A stretch of DNA of 64,000 nucleotides from assembly GCA_945888435.1 (NCBI GenBank), contig CAMCZW010000005.1:1-64000 (forward strand), given 5' to 3'. The notes beneath the pieces are model-generated. The model was given only the letters and a program-made list of their open reading frames with translations. It did no database searches and had not been told where the DNA came from. Made by a program: the position numbers and the translations under genes. This document shows positions 38,501-47,400 of the stretch, one piece after another. Source of the DNA: a bacterium UBP8_UBA817. GTDB lineage: Bacteria > Margulisbacteria > Marinamargulisbacteria > SXXA01 > SICP01. Positions within the stretch are counted from its first letter, which is position 1, and every line of letters begins with the position of its first letter.

Positions 38501-40682
38501 GAATTGTTTCAATGGGGATATCTTTGATGGCGATGTTGAGGTGATCAAGGTCTGTTTTATACAATTTTCCTGAGATATCAATGGTAGTGAGATCGTTATT
38601 AGCGTGAAGTGTTTCAAGAGTGATCCAAGGACCATTTATTCTTGCTTTTAGCTCTACATCATTATAAAGCGCGCCATAAAAAGCAATTTTTTTCCCGGTC
38701 CCATTGAGTGTGATGTTAATTTTATCTTCTTGAAAATTTTCGCCTGCTTGGGGAAATTGAACACGGATATCTGCGTTGAGGGATACGCCGCCCGAATTAG
38801 TATTTTCAGACTCTGGATCGATGTCCCTAATATAGATATCCTCACCGCTTACTTTAAGCTGGAGGAGTTTATTTTTGTCAATCATTCCTATTGCTCTAAT
38901 TGCATTGGACTTCCCATTTAATCCTACTGTTAACCAATTGCAGTAAATATTACCACTTGCGATTTCTATCTGGGCATTTAGATTATTAATCTGATTACGA
39001 AATAAAACAGATTGATTTGGAGTTGCTAAAATAGACACCGTAAAATTAGATAAATCACCCTCTATTTTTGTTTTAAAGTTTAGTTTTCCTGTCAGGATTG
39101 GATTTGCGCTATTTTGTAATTGAGGCAGGTCAATATCTGTCCCTGTAAATGAAAAATTTAAATTGCCTGATGGAGAATTTAATTCAATGCTTCCACCACC
39201 TTTAATTTCTCCACCATAGATTTCGCTATGAGGAGTATCAATTTCCAAAATGCCTTTTTTTAATCGAACATTGGTGATGATATTGGTCGGTTTCATATTA
39301 TAAATCGTCGCCTTATTTGTGACGGTCATGACTTTTAATTCTGGGGAGGATAGATCTCCATTGATCGCAATTTGTGATTGACTTTCTCCTGATATATTTA
39401 CTTTTTCAAGTGGTGCAATAATTTTTCTTAAATTTGCGAGGTCATATGGTTTGGTTTTAATCGATACCGCGATTTTGGGTTGCCCGAGTTGAATATACCC
39501 GCTTCCATCCATGGGGATATTTGCAATTTCGCCTTTAATCTTTGTAAAGAGAATATAAGTAAGTGGGCTCTCTAAGAAAGGGATTGTTTTTTTAATAAGT
39601 GGCGTTTGATTGGTGATGTCGGAGCCTCTTACTTGCTTCAAGAGGACTCCATCTTTATTGATTAGTCCGATTTTAATCCATTGTTTCCAAACGGTATCGG
39701 CTTGTTTTTCGGACAATCCATTGTCTACTAAAATATTACTTATGACGGACTTCGGCATATTTCCTTGAATAATACGAATTTGGCTGTCCAAATCTTTTAT
39801 TTCTTCTTGGATAAATGGGAGTTTTAGGGTGGCATTTTCTGTTTTTAAGTTAACATCGTACCAAACCGGAATTTCTTTTGGGGATTTTGTCGGTTTACTT
39901 CTGATTACAGCTTCGATTATGGCCTTATCACCGGAGAGCTTATACCCATTAAATGGTAATAAATAGGATCCCCATTGATCTAATTTTAGGATGGCACTGA
40001 GGGACCCCATATAATTTCCGGTTTTAATATTTGCAATTCCATGAATTTCTGTTGATTTTGGGTCTTTTGGATTAGGATGAAAGGCAATTTCGGCCTGATT
40101 TTTATTTTTAATTATTAATACGCCATCTTTAAATCGAAATTGCTCCTTAAATGGTATTTCTAAGGTTTTTTCTCCCCACCCTAGTTCATCTAGATAATCA
40201 ATATTAATATTTTTAAAATTAATTTTTCCAGGTAATAATGGCGGTTCGCTCGCAGGGGTTTTAGCGATGTATATCTTACTTAGGTTCCATTCTCCTTTTT
40301 TATTTCGACTAATATTAATTGTCACGTTTTCAATATCGATTTCGCTAAGTATGTCGATTGGTGACGACTTTGGAAATAATAATTTGATGGGATTATATTT
40401 AAATGTCACCTGCCCAATTTCAATTGCGGGTTTATTTTGAAAATTGGGAGGATTATTAATTTGGATGTCGCCCACTTTGATTCGAGACAATAAGTCACCG
40501 CTCACCGCACTCACCATTGTCCCTGGAGGAAGTGATTTTGATAATTCGTTATTAATAATCTCTTTAAAAAATTTATGGGGGATTCCGCTACTAATAAATG
40601 CAGCGGTTCCTACCCCAATACTGATACTACTGATCAGGGCCCATTTTGCTACCCCTTTTCCAAAAGCAACTACTCTTTTCAA
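35544..40682 (-). CDS. tamB: TamB-like (DUF490) intermembrane bridge protein
   Basis: 1712 residues with an N-terminal inner-membrane anchor (WALISSISIGVGTAAFIS) and a very long repetitive beta-strand region like AsmA/TamB/YhdP bridge proteins. The C-terminal DUF490 part is marked by NVFGENQINQLVRRQFLRP, VGLYDFRVNYNFGRAVIRS and an ending in beta-strands with NYTYEF. A helical insert near residue 300 to 360 (LVDNGLSEKQADTVWKQWIK) is not usual. Likely role: bridging the inner membrane to TamA and moving lipids or barrel proteins. The gene is AT-rich. Confidence 0.93.
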   Translation of the reverse strand: MKRVVAFGKGVAKWALISSISIGVGTAAFISSGIPHKFFKEIINNELSKSLPPGTMVSAVSGDLLSRIKVGDIQINNPPNFQNKPAIEIGQVTFKYNPIKLLFPKSSPIDILSEIDIENVTINISRNKKGEWNLSKIYIAKTPASEPPLLPGKINFKNINIDYLDELGWGEKTLEIPFKEQFRFKDGVLIIKNKNQAEIAFHPNPKDPKSTEIHGIANIKTGNYMGSLSAILKLDQWGSYLLPFNGYKLSGDKAIIEAVIRSKPTKSPKEIPVWYDVNLKTENATLKLPFIQEEIKDLDSQIRIIQGNMPKSVISNILVDNGLSEKQADTVWKQWIKIGLINKDGVLLKQVRGSDITNQTPLIKKTIPFLESPLTYILFTKIKGEIANIPMDGSGYIQLGQPKIAVSIKTKPYDLANLRKIIAPLEKVNISGESQSQIAINGDLSSPELKVMTVTNKATIYNMKPTNIITNVRLKKGILEIDTPHSEIYGGEIKGGGSIELNSPSGNLNFSFTGTDIDLPQLQNSANPILTGKLNFKTKIEGDLSNFTVSILATPNQSVLFRNQINNLNAQIEIASGNIYCNWLTVGLNGKSNAIRAIGMIDKNKLLQLKVSGEDIYIRDIDPESENTNSGGVSLNADIRVQFPQAGENFQEDKINITLNGTGKKIAFYGALYNDVELKARINGPWITLETLHANNDLTTIDISGKLYKTDLDHLNIAIKDIPIETIPKLGKMIPKMLYPIAGKLSSILTVSKIDKSTKGLKKYQVSGNVFARQSVIKGQAITTLNANIDWSGDILRVSDVVLMQGGSKAFFDLEWSTQNRSIEIKEGTEVHLKDFGSILGPLGVINGKINIDGKLISHQKENSATVNFDITDLKGRFLEVDQIIGELNYNKSTIRLQDFQFKNRDTIITIEGSAVLPEIGKISNIENRKYKLNVKFPDADLSVISELVEQAKYEVEYFLTRSNKTLNEWEGSASNKVKSSEQFEKKDPNLLTSTANMKLYGYSNDSISFLVENEKERDAFLEGVVTRWSRIAGKLTGWVTIQSQEKLPKIDAQLLIKEFKRGPIKAAEIAINMTSSDKGTAYQLSSISGTFGANPYEGIGVGGRFDGDGVIWIDRSEIQMNQNKIDTPIKGNFPLSAYWDPAQTESPINLTLTLNKNNIDAVTLFIPQIKKIKNNGELEVKMVGTLDHPIILPKHIKLENAEFRIRGSQKKTIPVVMNIEDKVSTPNSITLSPLKIEWPRYNSGKKWNKLSLNGDIKLSELNLRRPKNAKIELNIKAEPTTLYAKVPSKFQGKIILNQLEIKGPYNLPISQAQNELQMTPVWKKTSDVAKISADFKISDGEVLIEPSKKTESANNWNLDISVEVGKDMHIVGGLLGKNLLSDFANTIDFELGEHKTPLLIKGTTFEPEIKNKIYLKAGVITLFNRSFELITPPDQELFFKNEKYKVLENDVSFKSEVGINGIKSLTPIVHLTAMSLIEPLKIATENNQISEDNPYGALLITFNGSVFQIENIELNHFTMTDSNPRSSTIIFQKKYPLTSNNDGNKQDRNSYELVQIVAPELAFDKRGESPSNTNQTQRLINVFGENQINQLVRRQFLRPFEREIIENVGLYDFRVNYNFGRAVIRSNDNLTTSQNDFGISLAHELIDNKLYLRARTDLNQNRQSRDRSILLSEVELQYLLLKQFSVSFANRQEDNQRTARQRFSLNYTYEF

Positions 40683-40686
40683 GGGG

Positions 40687-41748
40687 TTATTTTATATACT
40701 GTTTTAATATATCTAATACAGCCTGCTTATTACTGTCTACTTTAATTGGAGAATTTGACACTGCAATTGCCCGATCAGGATCTTTTAATCCATTGCCAGT
40801 CAGGACGGATACAATGACTTGATCAGATGTAAACTCAGTCGTTTTAAGCATTTTTTTAACACCGGCAATTGATGCTGCAGAAGCTGGCTCACAAAATACA
40901 CCATCTAATCTTGCTAATTTGATTTGTGCTTCTGTAATTTCGTCATCTGTAACTAAGTCAATGATGCCATTGGACTCGGCTTGTGCGGCAACAGCTCCTG
41001 TCCAACTGGCAGGATTACCGATGCGGATTGCGGTCGCAATGGTTTCTGGGTTTTCAATGGGATAGCCTCTGACAATCGGTGCAGACCCTTCGGCTTGGAA
41101 GCCCATCATTTTTGGTTTTTTTGTGGATTTTTTGAGATCAAAATATTCTTTGTACCCTTTCCAGTAAGCTGTAATATTCCCTGCATTCCCGACTGGAATA
41201 AAGTGATAATCAGGGGCATCGCCTAAGGCGTCTACAATTTCAAATGCACCAGTTTTTTGCCCTTCGATTCGGTAAGGATTAACTGAGTTTACAAGGGTAA
41301 TAGGGGATTCTTTACAAATTTCGATGACCATTTTTAATGCATCATCAAAATTACCTTCGATTTGAAGAACGATTGCTCCGTACATCATAGCTTGAGCCAG
41401 CTTCCCTAATGCAATCTTTCCTTCGGGTATAATGACGCAGCAAGTCATCCCCGCTTTGGCGGCATATGCAGCGGCTGCGGCAGAAGTATTTCCTGTCGAG
41501 GCACACATGACCATTTTTGCGCCGGCTTCTTTGGCCTTGCTGATGGCCATCGTCATGCCGCGATCTTTAAACGATCCGGTGGGATTTAGCCCTTCGTATT
41601 TCACATACCATTTTGCTTTAATTCCCCATTCTTTTGCGAGATTATCAATAGGGATTAACGGGGTATTACCCTCATTTAATGACACAATTGGGGTTGTTTC
41701 AGTGACAGGCAAAAAGTCTTTATAGTGATGGATTAATCCTTTCCACAT
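40687..41748 (-). CDS. thrC: Threonine synthase ThrC
   Basis: 353 residues, PLP enzyme making threonine from phosphohomoserine. The PLP lysine is Lys61 in [10 protein letters not shown]; phosphate-binding elements include [19 protein letters not shown] and [15 protein letters not shown]. This short form resembles Gram-positive type ThrC. The gene sits 4 nt upstream of tamB. Confidence 0.96.
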   Translation of the reverse strand: MWKGLIHHYKDFLPVTETTPIVSLNEGNTPLIPIDNLAKEWGIKAKWYVKYEGLNPTGSFKDRGMTMAISKAKEAGAKMVMCASTGNTSAAAAAYAAKAGMTCCVIIPEGKIALGKLAQAMMYGAIVLQIEGNFDDALKMVIEICKESPITLVNSVNPYRIEGQKTGAFEIVDALGDAPDYHFIPVGNAGNITAYWKGYKEYFDLKKSTKKPKMMGFQAEGSAPIVRGYPIENPETIATAIRIGNPASWTGAVAAQAESNGIIDLVTDDEITEAQIKLARLDGVFCEPASAASIAGVKKMLKTTEFTSDQVIVSVLTGNGLKDPDRAIAVSNSPIKVDSNKQAVLDILKQYIK

Positions 41749-41811
41749 ATAGTTACTCCAAAATTTTGCAGGATATCGTTGTTGCGCGAGGCGAGACGAT
41801 TATATCATAAG

Positions 41812-42294
41812 CTACTCAGATAATCCTGTATCATATTCATTAAAAAAATGATGGCTTATTTGAACTAAAATCTTTTGAAATGGTCGCGCGCAAGCTGAAT
41901 TATTCATGAGTTGTGGATGGAAATATGAAATCAATACAAGAAAGGGGATGCTAATTAAAAGTCCCTTTGCAGTCCCTAATACAAACCCTGCCATTTGATT
42001 TACTGTCCCAATAATGGGTACGCTTAAAATCTTTGTGGCTATTTTCCCAATCGCAGTCATAACCATTATTACTGTACCCCAAATGAGGAAAAAGACGACA
42101 AAACTTCCGACCGTCAGATTTATTGCAAATTTTGTAAATAGATATTCAGCAACTGAAGGGGCATAAATAATTGCTAAAAAGGCTCCGCCAATAAATCCGG
42201 CGAGTTCAGTTACGATTTCAATCAGCCCTGATTTATACCCATCGCGGCCACCCATAATAATACAAATTAAAATAAAGATATCTAGTAGGTTCAT
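41812..42294 (-). CDS. cvpA: CvpA-family membrane protein
   Basis: 160 residues with four membrane helices and the CvpA pattern: ILICIIMGGRDGYKSGLIE and GFIGGAFLAIIYAPSVAEY near the start and LGTAKGLLISIPFLVLIS near the end. The family is widespread in diderms and is linked to envelope stress and colicin V export; exact role is unknown. Confidence 0.88.
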   Translation of the reverse strand: MNLLDIFILICIIMGGRDGYKSGLIEIVTELAGFIGGAFLAIIYAPSVAEYLFTKFAINLTVGSFVVFFLIWGTVIMVMTAIGKIATKILSVPIIGTVNQMAGFVLGTAKGLLISIPFLVLISYFHPQLMNNSACARPFQKILVQISHHFFNEYDTGLSE

Positions 42295-42307
42295 GCCTTT
42301 TTCGCTC

Positions 42308-43465
42308 TTACCTTTTCAGATCCAGGACTAACTCTCTTATCCTAACTATGGCTTCGTTAAGCTCGCTTTCCTCGGTCGCATAACAGGCCCGTATAAAGCC
42401 CTCTCCTGATGCGCCAAACGCAGTACCAGGGATGACCGCTACCTTTTTTTCTCTTAATAATTTTAATGCAAATTCCTGAGAAGTTAGTCCCGTGCTTGAA
42501 ATATTAGTAAATGCATAAAACGCGCCCTCTGGGATTTGAGTGAACAGTCCGATTTTATTCATTCCATCAACATATAAATCTCGTCGTCGTTGGTAGGATT
42601 CTTTCATTTTTTTAATTTCTTTTTCAGGACTTCTTAATGCTTCTATTGCCGCGATTTGCGCAATGATGGGTGCGCATAGGGCGCTGTACTGATGAATTTT
42701 TAATGCCCTTTTGACGATTTCTTCCGGACCGCATAGATAGCCTAGCCGCCAACCAGTCATTGCAAATGCCTTTGAAAATCCACTGAGTAAAATAGTGTGG
42801 TCTTTCATGCCTTTAATGGACGCCATGCTGGTATACGGGACATAGGAAATCTCAGCATAAATTTCGTCCGAGAGTACCCATAAATCATGTTTAATCGCTA
42901 ATTTCGCAATTTCTTCGAGTACAGATGCGGGGATGACAGCTCCTGTTGGATTGTTTGGAGAACAAATGACAATGGCTTTTGTTTTTGAAGTTATTTTTTC
43001 AGCAATTTTTTGAGGGTCTGGAATTAAGTGGGTCTGATGTGTCTCAACAGAGACCGATGTGGCCCCGCATAACTGGATTAACGGTGGATAGCATACATAT
43101 CCTGGCTCAGGAACAATTACTTCGTCGCCAGGGTTCAATATGGCCCTTAGCGCGATATCCACACCTTCAGAAACCCCTGAGGTAAGAATAATTTCGGTAT
43201 CTGCGCTGTAGGTGGCATGAAAGCGTTTTTCGAGATATTTTGAGATTGCTTGCCGACATTCTTTTAAACCGGCATTGGATGTATAGGAAGTATTTCCTTT
43301 TTCGATTGCAGAGATGGCCTTCTCTCTGATGGACCATGGGGTAGGAAAATCAGGTTCCCCTACCCCTAGTGAAATAATATCTTCTGCACCAATGACCAAT
43401 TCGAAAAATGCGCGAATCCCAGATGGCGGAATCGTTTCTAATCGGTCAGAAAAGCCGGGGCTCAT
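42308..43465 (-). CDS. Class I/II pyridoxal-phosphate aminotransferase
   Basis: 385 residues. PLP Lys232 is in SGFSKAFAMTGWRLGY; other motifs are SPNNPTGAVIP and SDEIYAEI, with FYAFTNISSTGLTS and the C-terminal FIRACYATEESEL. It resembles PatA/AlaT/AspC-type enzymes with amino-acid substrates that cannot be fixed here. It overlaps the upstream RAM-domain regulator as ATGA, a pairing seen between Lrp-like proteins and aminotransferases in some Firmicutes. Confidence 0.92.
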   Translation of the reverse strand: MSPGFSDRLETIPPSGIRAFFELVIGAEDIISLGVGEPDFPTPWSIREKAISAIEKGNTSYTSNAGLKECRQAISKYLEKRFHATYSADTEIILTSGVSEGVDIALRAILNPGDEVIVPEPGYVCYPPLIQLCGATSVSVETHQTHLIPDPQKIAEKITSKTKAIVICSPNNPTGAVIPASVLEEIAKLAIKHDLWVLSDEIYAEISYVPYTSMASIKGMKDHTILLSGFSKAFAMTGWRLGYLCGPEEIVKRALKIHQYSALCAPIIAQIAAIEALRSPEKEIKKMKESYQRRRDLYVDGMNKIGLFTQIPEGAFYAFTNISSTGLTSQEFALKLLREKKVAVIPGTAFGASGEGFIRACYATEESELNEAIVRIRELVLDLKR

Positions 43466-43788
43466 AGAGATACGGCTAGCCTTTCTAACTCATCGTCTGA
43501 TGTCAGTAATTTTCCATTCTCCTTATACTTTTTGAGTACAAAGTGAGTAATGGTGCTTTGCACATGCTCAATTGGGGCCAATTTATCGGAGACGAAGTTT
43601 GATATTTCTTCTAAAGTTTCGCCTTCAACGCTGATGAGTAAGTCATAGACACCCGACATCAAATAGACATTTTGGACTTGATGATGCTTGGCAATTCGCT
43701 GGGCCATCATGTGATAGCCTCTCGCTTTTTGAGGGCGAACCTTTACTTCGATAAGCGCATGTAAGACTGACTTTGGTGCTTTTGGCAT
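43462..43788 (-). CDS. Stand-alone RAM (Lrp/AsnC ligand-binding) domain protein
   Basis: 108 residues containing only the effector and oligomerisation domain of Lrp/AsnC regulators: HALIEVKVRPQKARGYHMMAQ, VQNVYLMSGVYDLLISVEGETLEE and the end STITHFVLKKYKENG. The N-terminal helix-turn-helix is absent, so it may sense an amino acid and modulate another regulator or the adjacent aminotransferase. I place the start at 43788 with AAGGAAAA upstream; an earlier start is open but would overlap the degV gene. Confidence 0.85.
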   Translation of the reverse strand: MPKAPKSVLHALIEVKVRPQKARGYHMMAQRIAKHHQVQNVYLMSGVYDLLISVEGETLEEISNFVSDKLAPIEHVQSTITHFVLKKYKENGKLLTSDDELERLAVSL

Positions 43789-43801
43789 TGTCTTTTCCTT
43801 T

Positions 43802-44929
43802 TTATGCGATGGAGACACTTAGGGTTTCAGGTCCTAAGTAAGTTGTTAATGCCGTACAGCCTTCTTCAAGATAGATTTGTGTATTTGGGCAAATCTTTTT
43901 GATTCGGTTACTGACTTCAACGGCTTCTCCATAGAGATAATTATAGGTCAGCATAATATATTTTGCGTATTTTCCACGTGCAATATATTCCTGCTCGACG
44001 TGATTTAATAAAATATCAAATGCCTCTTCTTGTGTTTTGACACAATCGATAATATCAATTTCACCATTGTTTTTTAATGTAAAAATGGGTTTGAATTGAT
44101 ATAGCTTTTCCATCAATTTTGGTTGTTGATACCCTTCTGACACTTCATCTTTAGTGTGTTGAGCAAGATATCGTAATTCATTCACCATTGTTGTGTAGTA
44201 AATTAAAGGAATTTGTTTGGCAATAAATACTTCAAGTTGCTGCCCAGATTCACCCTTATGTAAGGCTTCGGCGACTTGAATAACAAATAAACCTAACCCT
44301 GCACCGGTTGTTTTAGAGTCAATTGAAATTACATCTAATTGATCTGCAAGCTGTTCAGCCGCCGCTTGAGCATTTTGAAAGGTGTCTGATAGAGAGTTAG
44401 ACAAGTGAATTGAATAAATCTTTCTAATGCCTAACTTTTTTAGAGCAAGATATTTTTCTTTAAATTCTTCAACTGTAGGTGGCGTGGTTTTAAGTTCGGC
44501 CTTGCCCTTGTCAATTTTTTTCCAAAAATCAGCTTCGGATATTTTTCCATCGTCATCTAATACTTTTCCGTTGACGGTGAGCTTAATTGGGATGACATGG
44601 ATATTGAGATTTTTGGATAAGTCTTTTGGAAATACAGCTGTGCTGTCAGTTAATACAGCAACATGATAATTTTGAGCGGCACTCTCTTGACCAAAAAGTC
44701 GTTCCTTGATGACATCTAAAGGTAAAAACTCCTCTTTTTGCATACGACGTACTTTTTTAATGATCTCTAAATCTTCATCATCAAATAATCTAACATTTCC
44801 CTCGCTGCGTTTTACGTGCGGTAGTAAACCCATTTGATCGTAATATCGAATCGTCCGAGGTGTAATCCCTAAACGTTTTGTTAAATAGCCAATTTTATAT
44901 AGTTTTCTCTCAGGCTTGTTGACTGCCAT
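43802..44929 (-). CDS. MerR-type DNA-binding domain fused to DegV
   Basis: 375 residues with two domains. Residues about 10-80 are a MerR-family winged helix (YKIGYLTKRLGITPRTIRYY, then DQMGLLPHVKRS, VRLFDDEDLEIIKKVRRM). Residues about 88-375 are DegV-like, the fatty-acid-binding family (VAVLTDSTAVFPKDL, VIPIKLTVNGKVLDDDGKIS, TTPPTVEEF, IHLSNSLSDTFQNA). DegV proteins usually act in fatty-acid uptake with FakA; here the fusion suggests a fatty-acid or lipid-responsive transcription factor. I infer this from the architecture only. Confidence 0.92.
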   Translation of the reverse strand: MAVNKPERKLYKIGYLTKRLGITPRTIRYYDQMGLLPHVKRSEGNVRLFDDEDLEIIKKVRRMQKEEFLPLDVIKERLFGQESAAQNYHVAVLTDSTAVFPKDLSKNLNIHVIPIKLTVNGKVLDDDGKISEADFWKKIDKGKAELKTTPPTVEEFKEKYLALKKLGIRKIYSIHLSNSLSDTFQNAQAAAEQLADQLDVISIDSKTTGAGLGLFVIQVAEALHKGESGQQLEVFIAKQIPLIYYTTMVNELRYLAQHTKDEVSEGYQQPKLMEKLYQFKPIFTLKNNGEIDIIDCVKTQEEAFDILLNHVEQEYIARGKYAKYIMLTYNYLYGEAVEVSNRIKKICPNTQIYLEEGCTALTTYLGPETLSVSIA

Positions 44930-45001
44930 GGACCTAACTCCCTTTTATTTAACGTTTTACGTCAGAATTTATCAAAAAATGCACTCTGAATCAAGGTTTA
45001 C

Positions 45002-45334
45002 CTAGGCTTTTCCGATTATTTTTGTGATTTCATCATTCATTCCGGCTTCTGTTCGATGGCCAATTATGCGACCAATTTCTTTTCCATTTTGAAAAACGAT
45101 ACAGCATGGAATGCTGGAAATTTGAAAATCTTGAGCGGATTTGATATTGCTATCCACATCTATTTTACAGATTTTGATATCATCGGACCTTTTTTCTGAA
45201 ATGGCACTTAATACCGGGGCTAACATCTTGCATGGTCCACACCATTGTGCCCAGAAATCTACCAGGACCGCCTTTTTCGTTTCTGCTAATACTTCGGATT
45301 GGAATGTTGAGTCTGTAATTACTGTGACTGACAT
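45002..45334 (-). CDS. trxA: Thioredoxin
   Basis: 110 residues with the active site WCGPC (Cys32 and Cys35), preceded by VLVDFWAQ, and the cis-Pro segment ISSIPCCIVFQNG. The Cys-Cys pair next to the cis-Pro is somewhat unusual. It is a general disulfide reductase. It follows dgt in the minus-strand run and precedes the MerR-DegV gene. Confidence 0.95.
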   Translation of the reverse strand: MSVTVITDSTFQSEVLAETKKAVLVDFWAQWCGPCKMLAPVLSAISEKRSDDIKICKIDVDSNIKSAQDFQISSIPCCIVFQNGKEIGRIIGHRTEAGMNDEITKIIGKA

Positions 45335-45408
45335 AAAGGCCTCCTGTTGGTTTTGTGTGAGATCGACTCGACTTTAGCATGTTGTCACTACTTTTGGAAC
45401 ATCACGGC

Positions 45409-46566
45409 CTATTTGAGAAGTTGGTCGTGTTCTCTTTTGGCGTAGACATCGGTCATGCCGGCAATATAATCGCAGATGACGCGTTCTTTGGATTGGTTTT
45501 CTTTGATTTTCTCTTGATATCTTTCTGGGAGCAAATAGAGATCGTCCATAAAGATTTCAAAAATGTCTTTAATGATTCTCTGTCCTTTTTGATTCATTCG
45601 ATAGACATCACTGTGGAAATAGAAATGTTTGAATAGATATCTTCTTAGTTCTGAGTTTTTCTCTTTCATTTCATCGCTAAAACTGACGATTTCTTTTTTC
45701 ATCTCCTGGACATCCTGGATGGTTTGGATGCCGGTTTCCTGAATATTTTTTAATGTTTGGTAATAAACATCTTGGACTTGCGATGAAATTAAATAGCTAT
45801 TGATAAGCGTTTTACGATGCCGGCCTGAGAGATTGGTATATGTTTTTTCGATTTGGCTTTTGGCCTCTTTCCATAAAGTAACGTCTTTTTCGAGGAGATC
45901 CTCCTGGAGTAGGCCGGCTCTTAGCCCATCATCTAGATCATGATTGTTATAGGCGACTTCGTCGGAGATATTGCAAACCTCGGCTTCAAGTGAATGAAAT
46001 CCTTGGATCGATTGATCTGGATGATCCCATGGGGTTTGATGCTTCATGAGGCCATCTCGTAGTTCGAGCGTGAGGTTTAATCCGTTGAACATGGGGTATT
46101 TTTCTTCTAACTCGTCGACAATGCGCCTACTTTGGAGGTTATGTTCAAAGCCACCATAGGGTTTCATGAGTTTATTGAGTTCTCGTTCTCCGGCATGGCC
46201 AAATGGAGTATGGCCGAGGTCATGGGCTAAGGCAATCCCTTCTGAGAGATCTTCATTGAGCCTGAGTAAGCGCGCGAGATGACGGGAAACCTGGGCAACC
46301 TCGATCGTGTGAGTGAGGCGCGATCTATAATGATCAGATTCGGTTGCAATAAATACCTGGGTTTTGTGCTTAAGCCTGCGAAAGGCTTTGGAGTGGATAA
46401 TTCGGTCACGATCTCTTTGAAAGCAGGTTCTGGAGGGAGACTCTGGCTCTGGATATTTGCGACCTTTAGAGTCTTTGCTTTTGACCGCATAAGATGCCAA
46501 AAGCCGACACTCTATTTCTTCAAAATATCGTGTCGGCTCTGGAAATTGATGGATGTTTAATTCCAC
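45409..46566 (-). CDS. dgt: Deoxyguanosinetriphosphate triphosphohydrolase-like protein
   Basis: About 385 residues. HD-domain residues are visible: RSRLTHTIEVAQVSRHLAR, then LAHDLGHTPFGHAGE, and FHSLEAEVCNISDEVAYNNHD for the later Asp. It cleaves dNTPs to nucleoside and triphosphate. There is no ATG near the start; a GTG at 46566 or TTG at 46569 must be used, with AGGA upstream. It begins just after tsf. Confidence 0.93.
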   Translation of the reverse strand: MELNIHQFPEPTRYFEEIECRLLASYAVKSKDSKGRKYPEPESPSRTCFQRDRDRIIHSKAFRRLKHKTQVFIATESDHYRSRLTHTIEVAQVSRHLARLLRLNEDLSEGIALAHDLGHTPFGHAGERELNKLMKPYGGFEHNLQSRRIVDELEEKYPMFNGLNLTLELRDGLMKHQTPWDHPDQSIQGFHSLEAEVCNISDEVAYNNHDLDDGLRAGLLQEDLLEKDVTLWKEAKSQIEKTYTNLSGRHRKTLINSYLISSQVQDVYYQTLKNIQETGIQTIQDVQEMKKEIVSFSDEMKEKNSELRRYLFKHFYFHSDVYRMNQKGQRIIKDIFEIFMDDLYLLPERYQEKIKENQSKERVICDYIAGMTDVYAKREHDQLLK

Positions 46567-46573
46567 CAAAAAT

Positions 46574-47386
46574 TTATCCTAGTGAGAATCGGATGGACTG
46601 GTTAATTGTTGACCCTTCTGGAAGGTAATTTTTAATCACGACTTCAGAATCTTTTACAAAGTCTTGCTCAAGTAAGCAATTTTCTTTGTAGAATCGGCCT
46701 AATTTACCTTCGACAATTTTGTCGACAATGGCTTCAGGTTTACCTTCTTTTAGTACTTGTGCCTTAATCACGCTTCGTTCAGTTTCTAAATCAGCGGAAG
46801 GAACTTCTTCACGACGGATATATGGAGGATTTATTGCGGCCACATGCATGGCAACTCCACGCCCCATTTCTTCTGATACTTGGGTATTGAAGGAAACGAT
46901 GACGCCGATTTTACCGTTCATGTGAACATATTCTGCCACATTTTTATCTTCTACTTTTTGAAGTCTTTTAAATGAAATTTTTTCACCTAATTTCAAAATT
47001 TTGTCCGGAAGAATATCCGAAATTTTTCGTCCAGCCACTTCAGCTTCGCCAAGATTTTCGACTTGGTTGATTGAGGAGTTGAGCAATGCATTCGCGACGC
47101 TTTGTCCGAATTCGATAAATTGATCATTACCAGAAACGAAATCCGTTTCGCAATTTACTTCCAGAATAACCCCTTGGGTTTTATCTGAATTTAATGCGGT
47201 AAAAATTCGACCTTCATTTGTTGAACGGTCTGATTTTTTTGCGGCGGCTGAAAGACCCTTTTCTCTTAGGATTTGGATTGCTTTTTCAAAATCCCCATCC
47301 GATTGTGAAAGGGCATTTTTACAATCCATCATTCCGACGCCTGTTTTTTCTCTTAATTCTTTAACTTGTTCAGCTGTAACGGCCAT
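46574..47386 (-). CDS. tsf: Elongation factor Ts
   Basis: 270 residues. The N-terminal EF-Tu binding helix is KELREKTGVGMMDCKNALSQ, followed by GLSAAAKKSDRSTNEGRI and GVILEVNCETDFVSGND. It recharges EF-Tu with GTP. It follows rpsB by 14 nt in the usual rpsB-tsf order. Confidence 0.98.
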   Translation of the reverse strand: MAVTAEQVKELREKTGVGMMDCKNALSQSDGDFEKAIQILREKGLSAAAKKSDRSTNEGRIFTALNSDKTQGVILEVNCETDFVSGNDQFIEFGQSVANALLNSSINQVENLGEAEVAGRKISDILPDKILKLGEKISFKRLQKVEDKNVAEYVHMNGKIGVIVSFNTQVSEEMGRGVAMHVAAINPPYIRREEVPSADLETERSVIKAQVLKEGKPEAIVDKIVEGKLGRFYKENCLLEQDFVKDSEVVIKNYLPEGSTINQSIRFSLG

Positions 47387-47400
47387 GGGACTCTCCTTAA

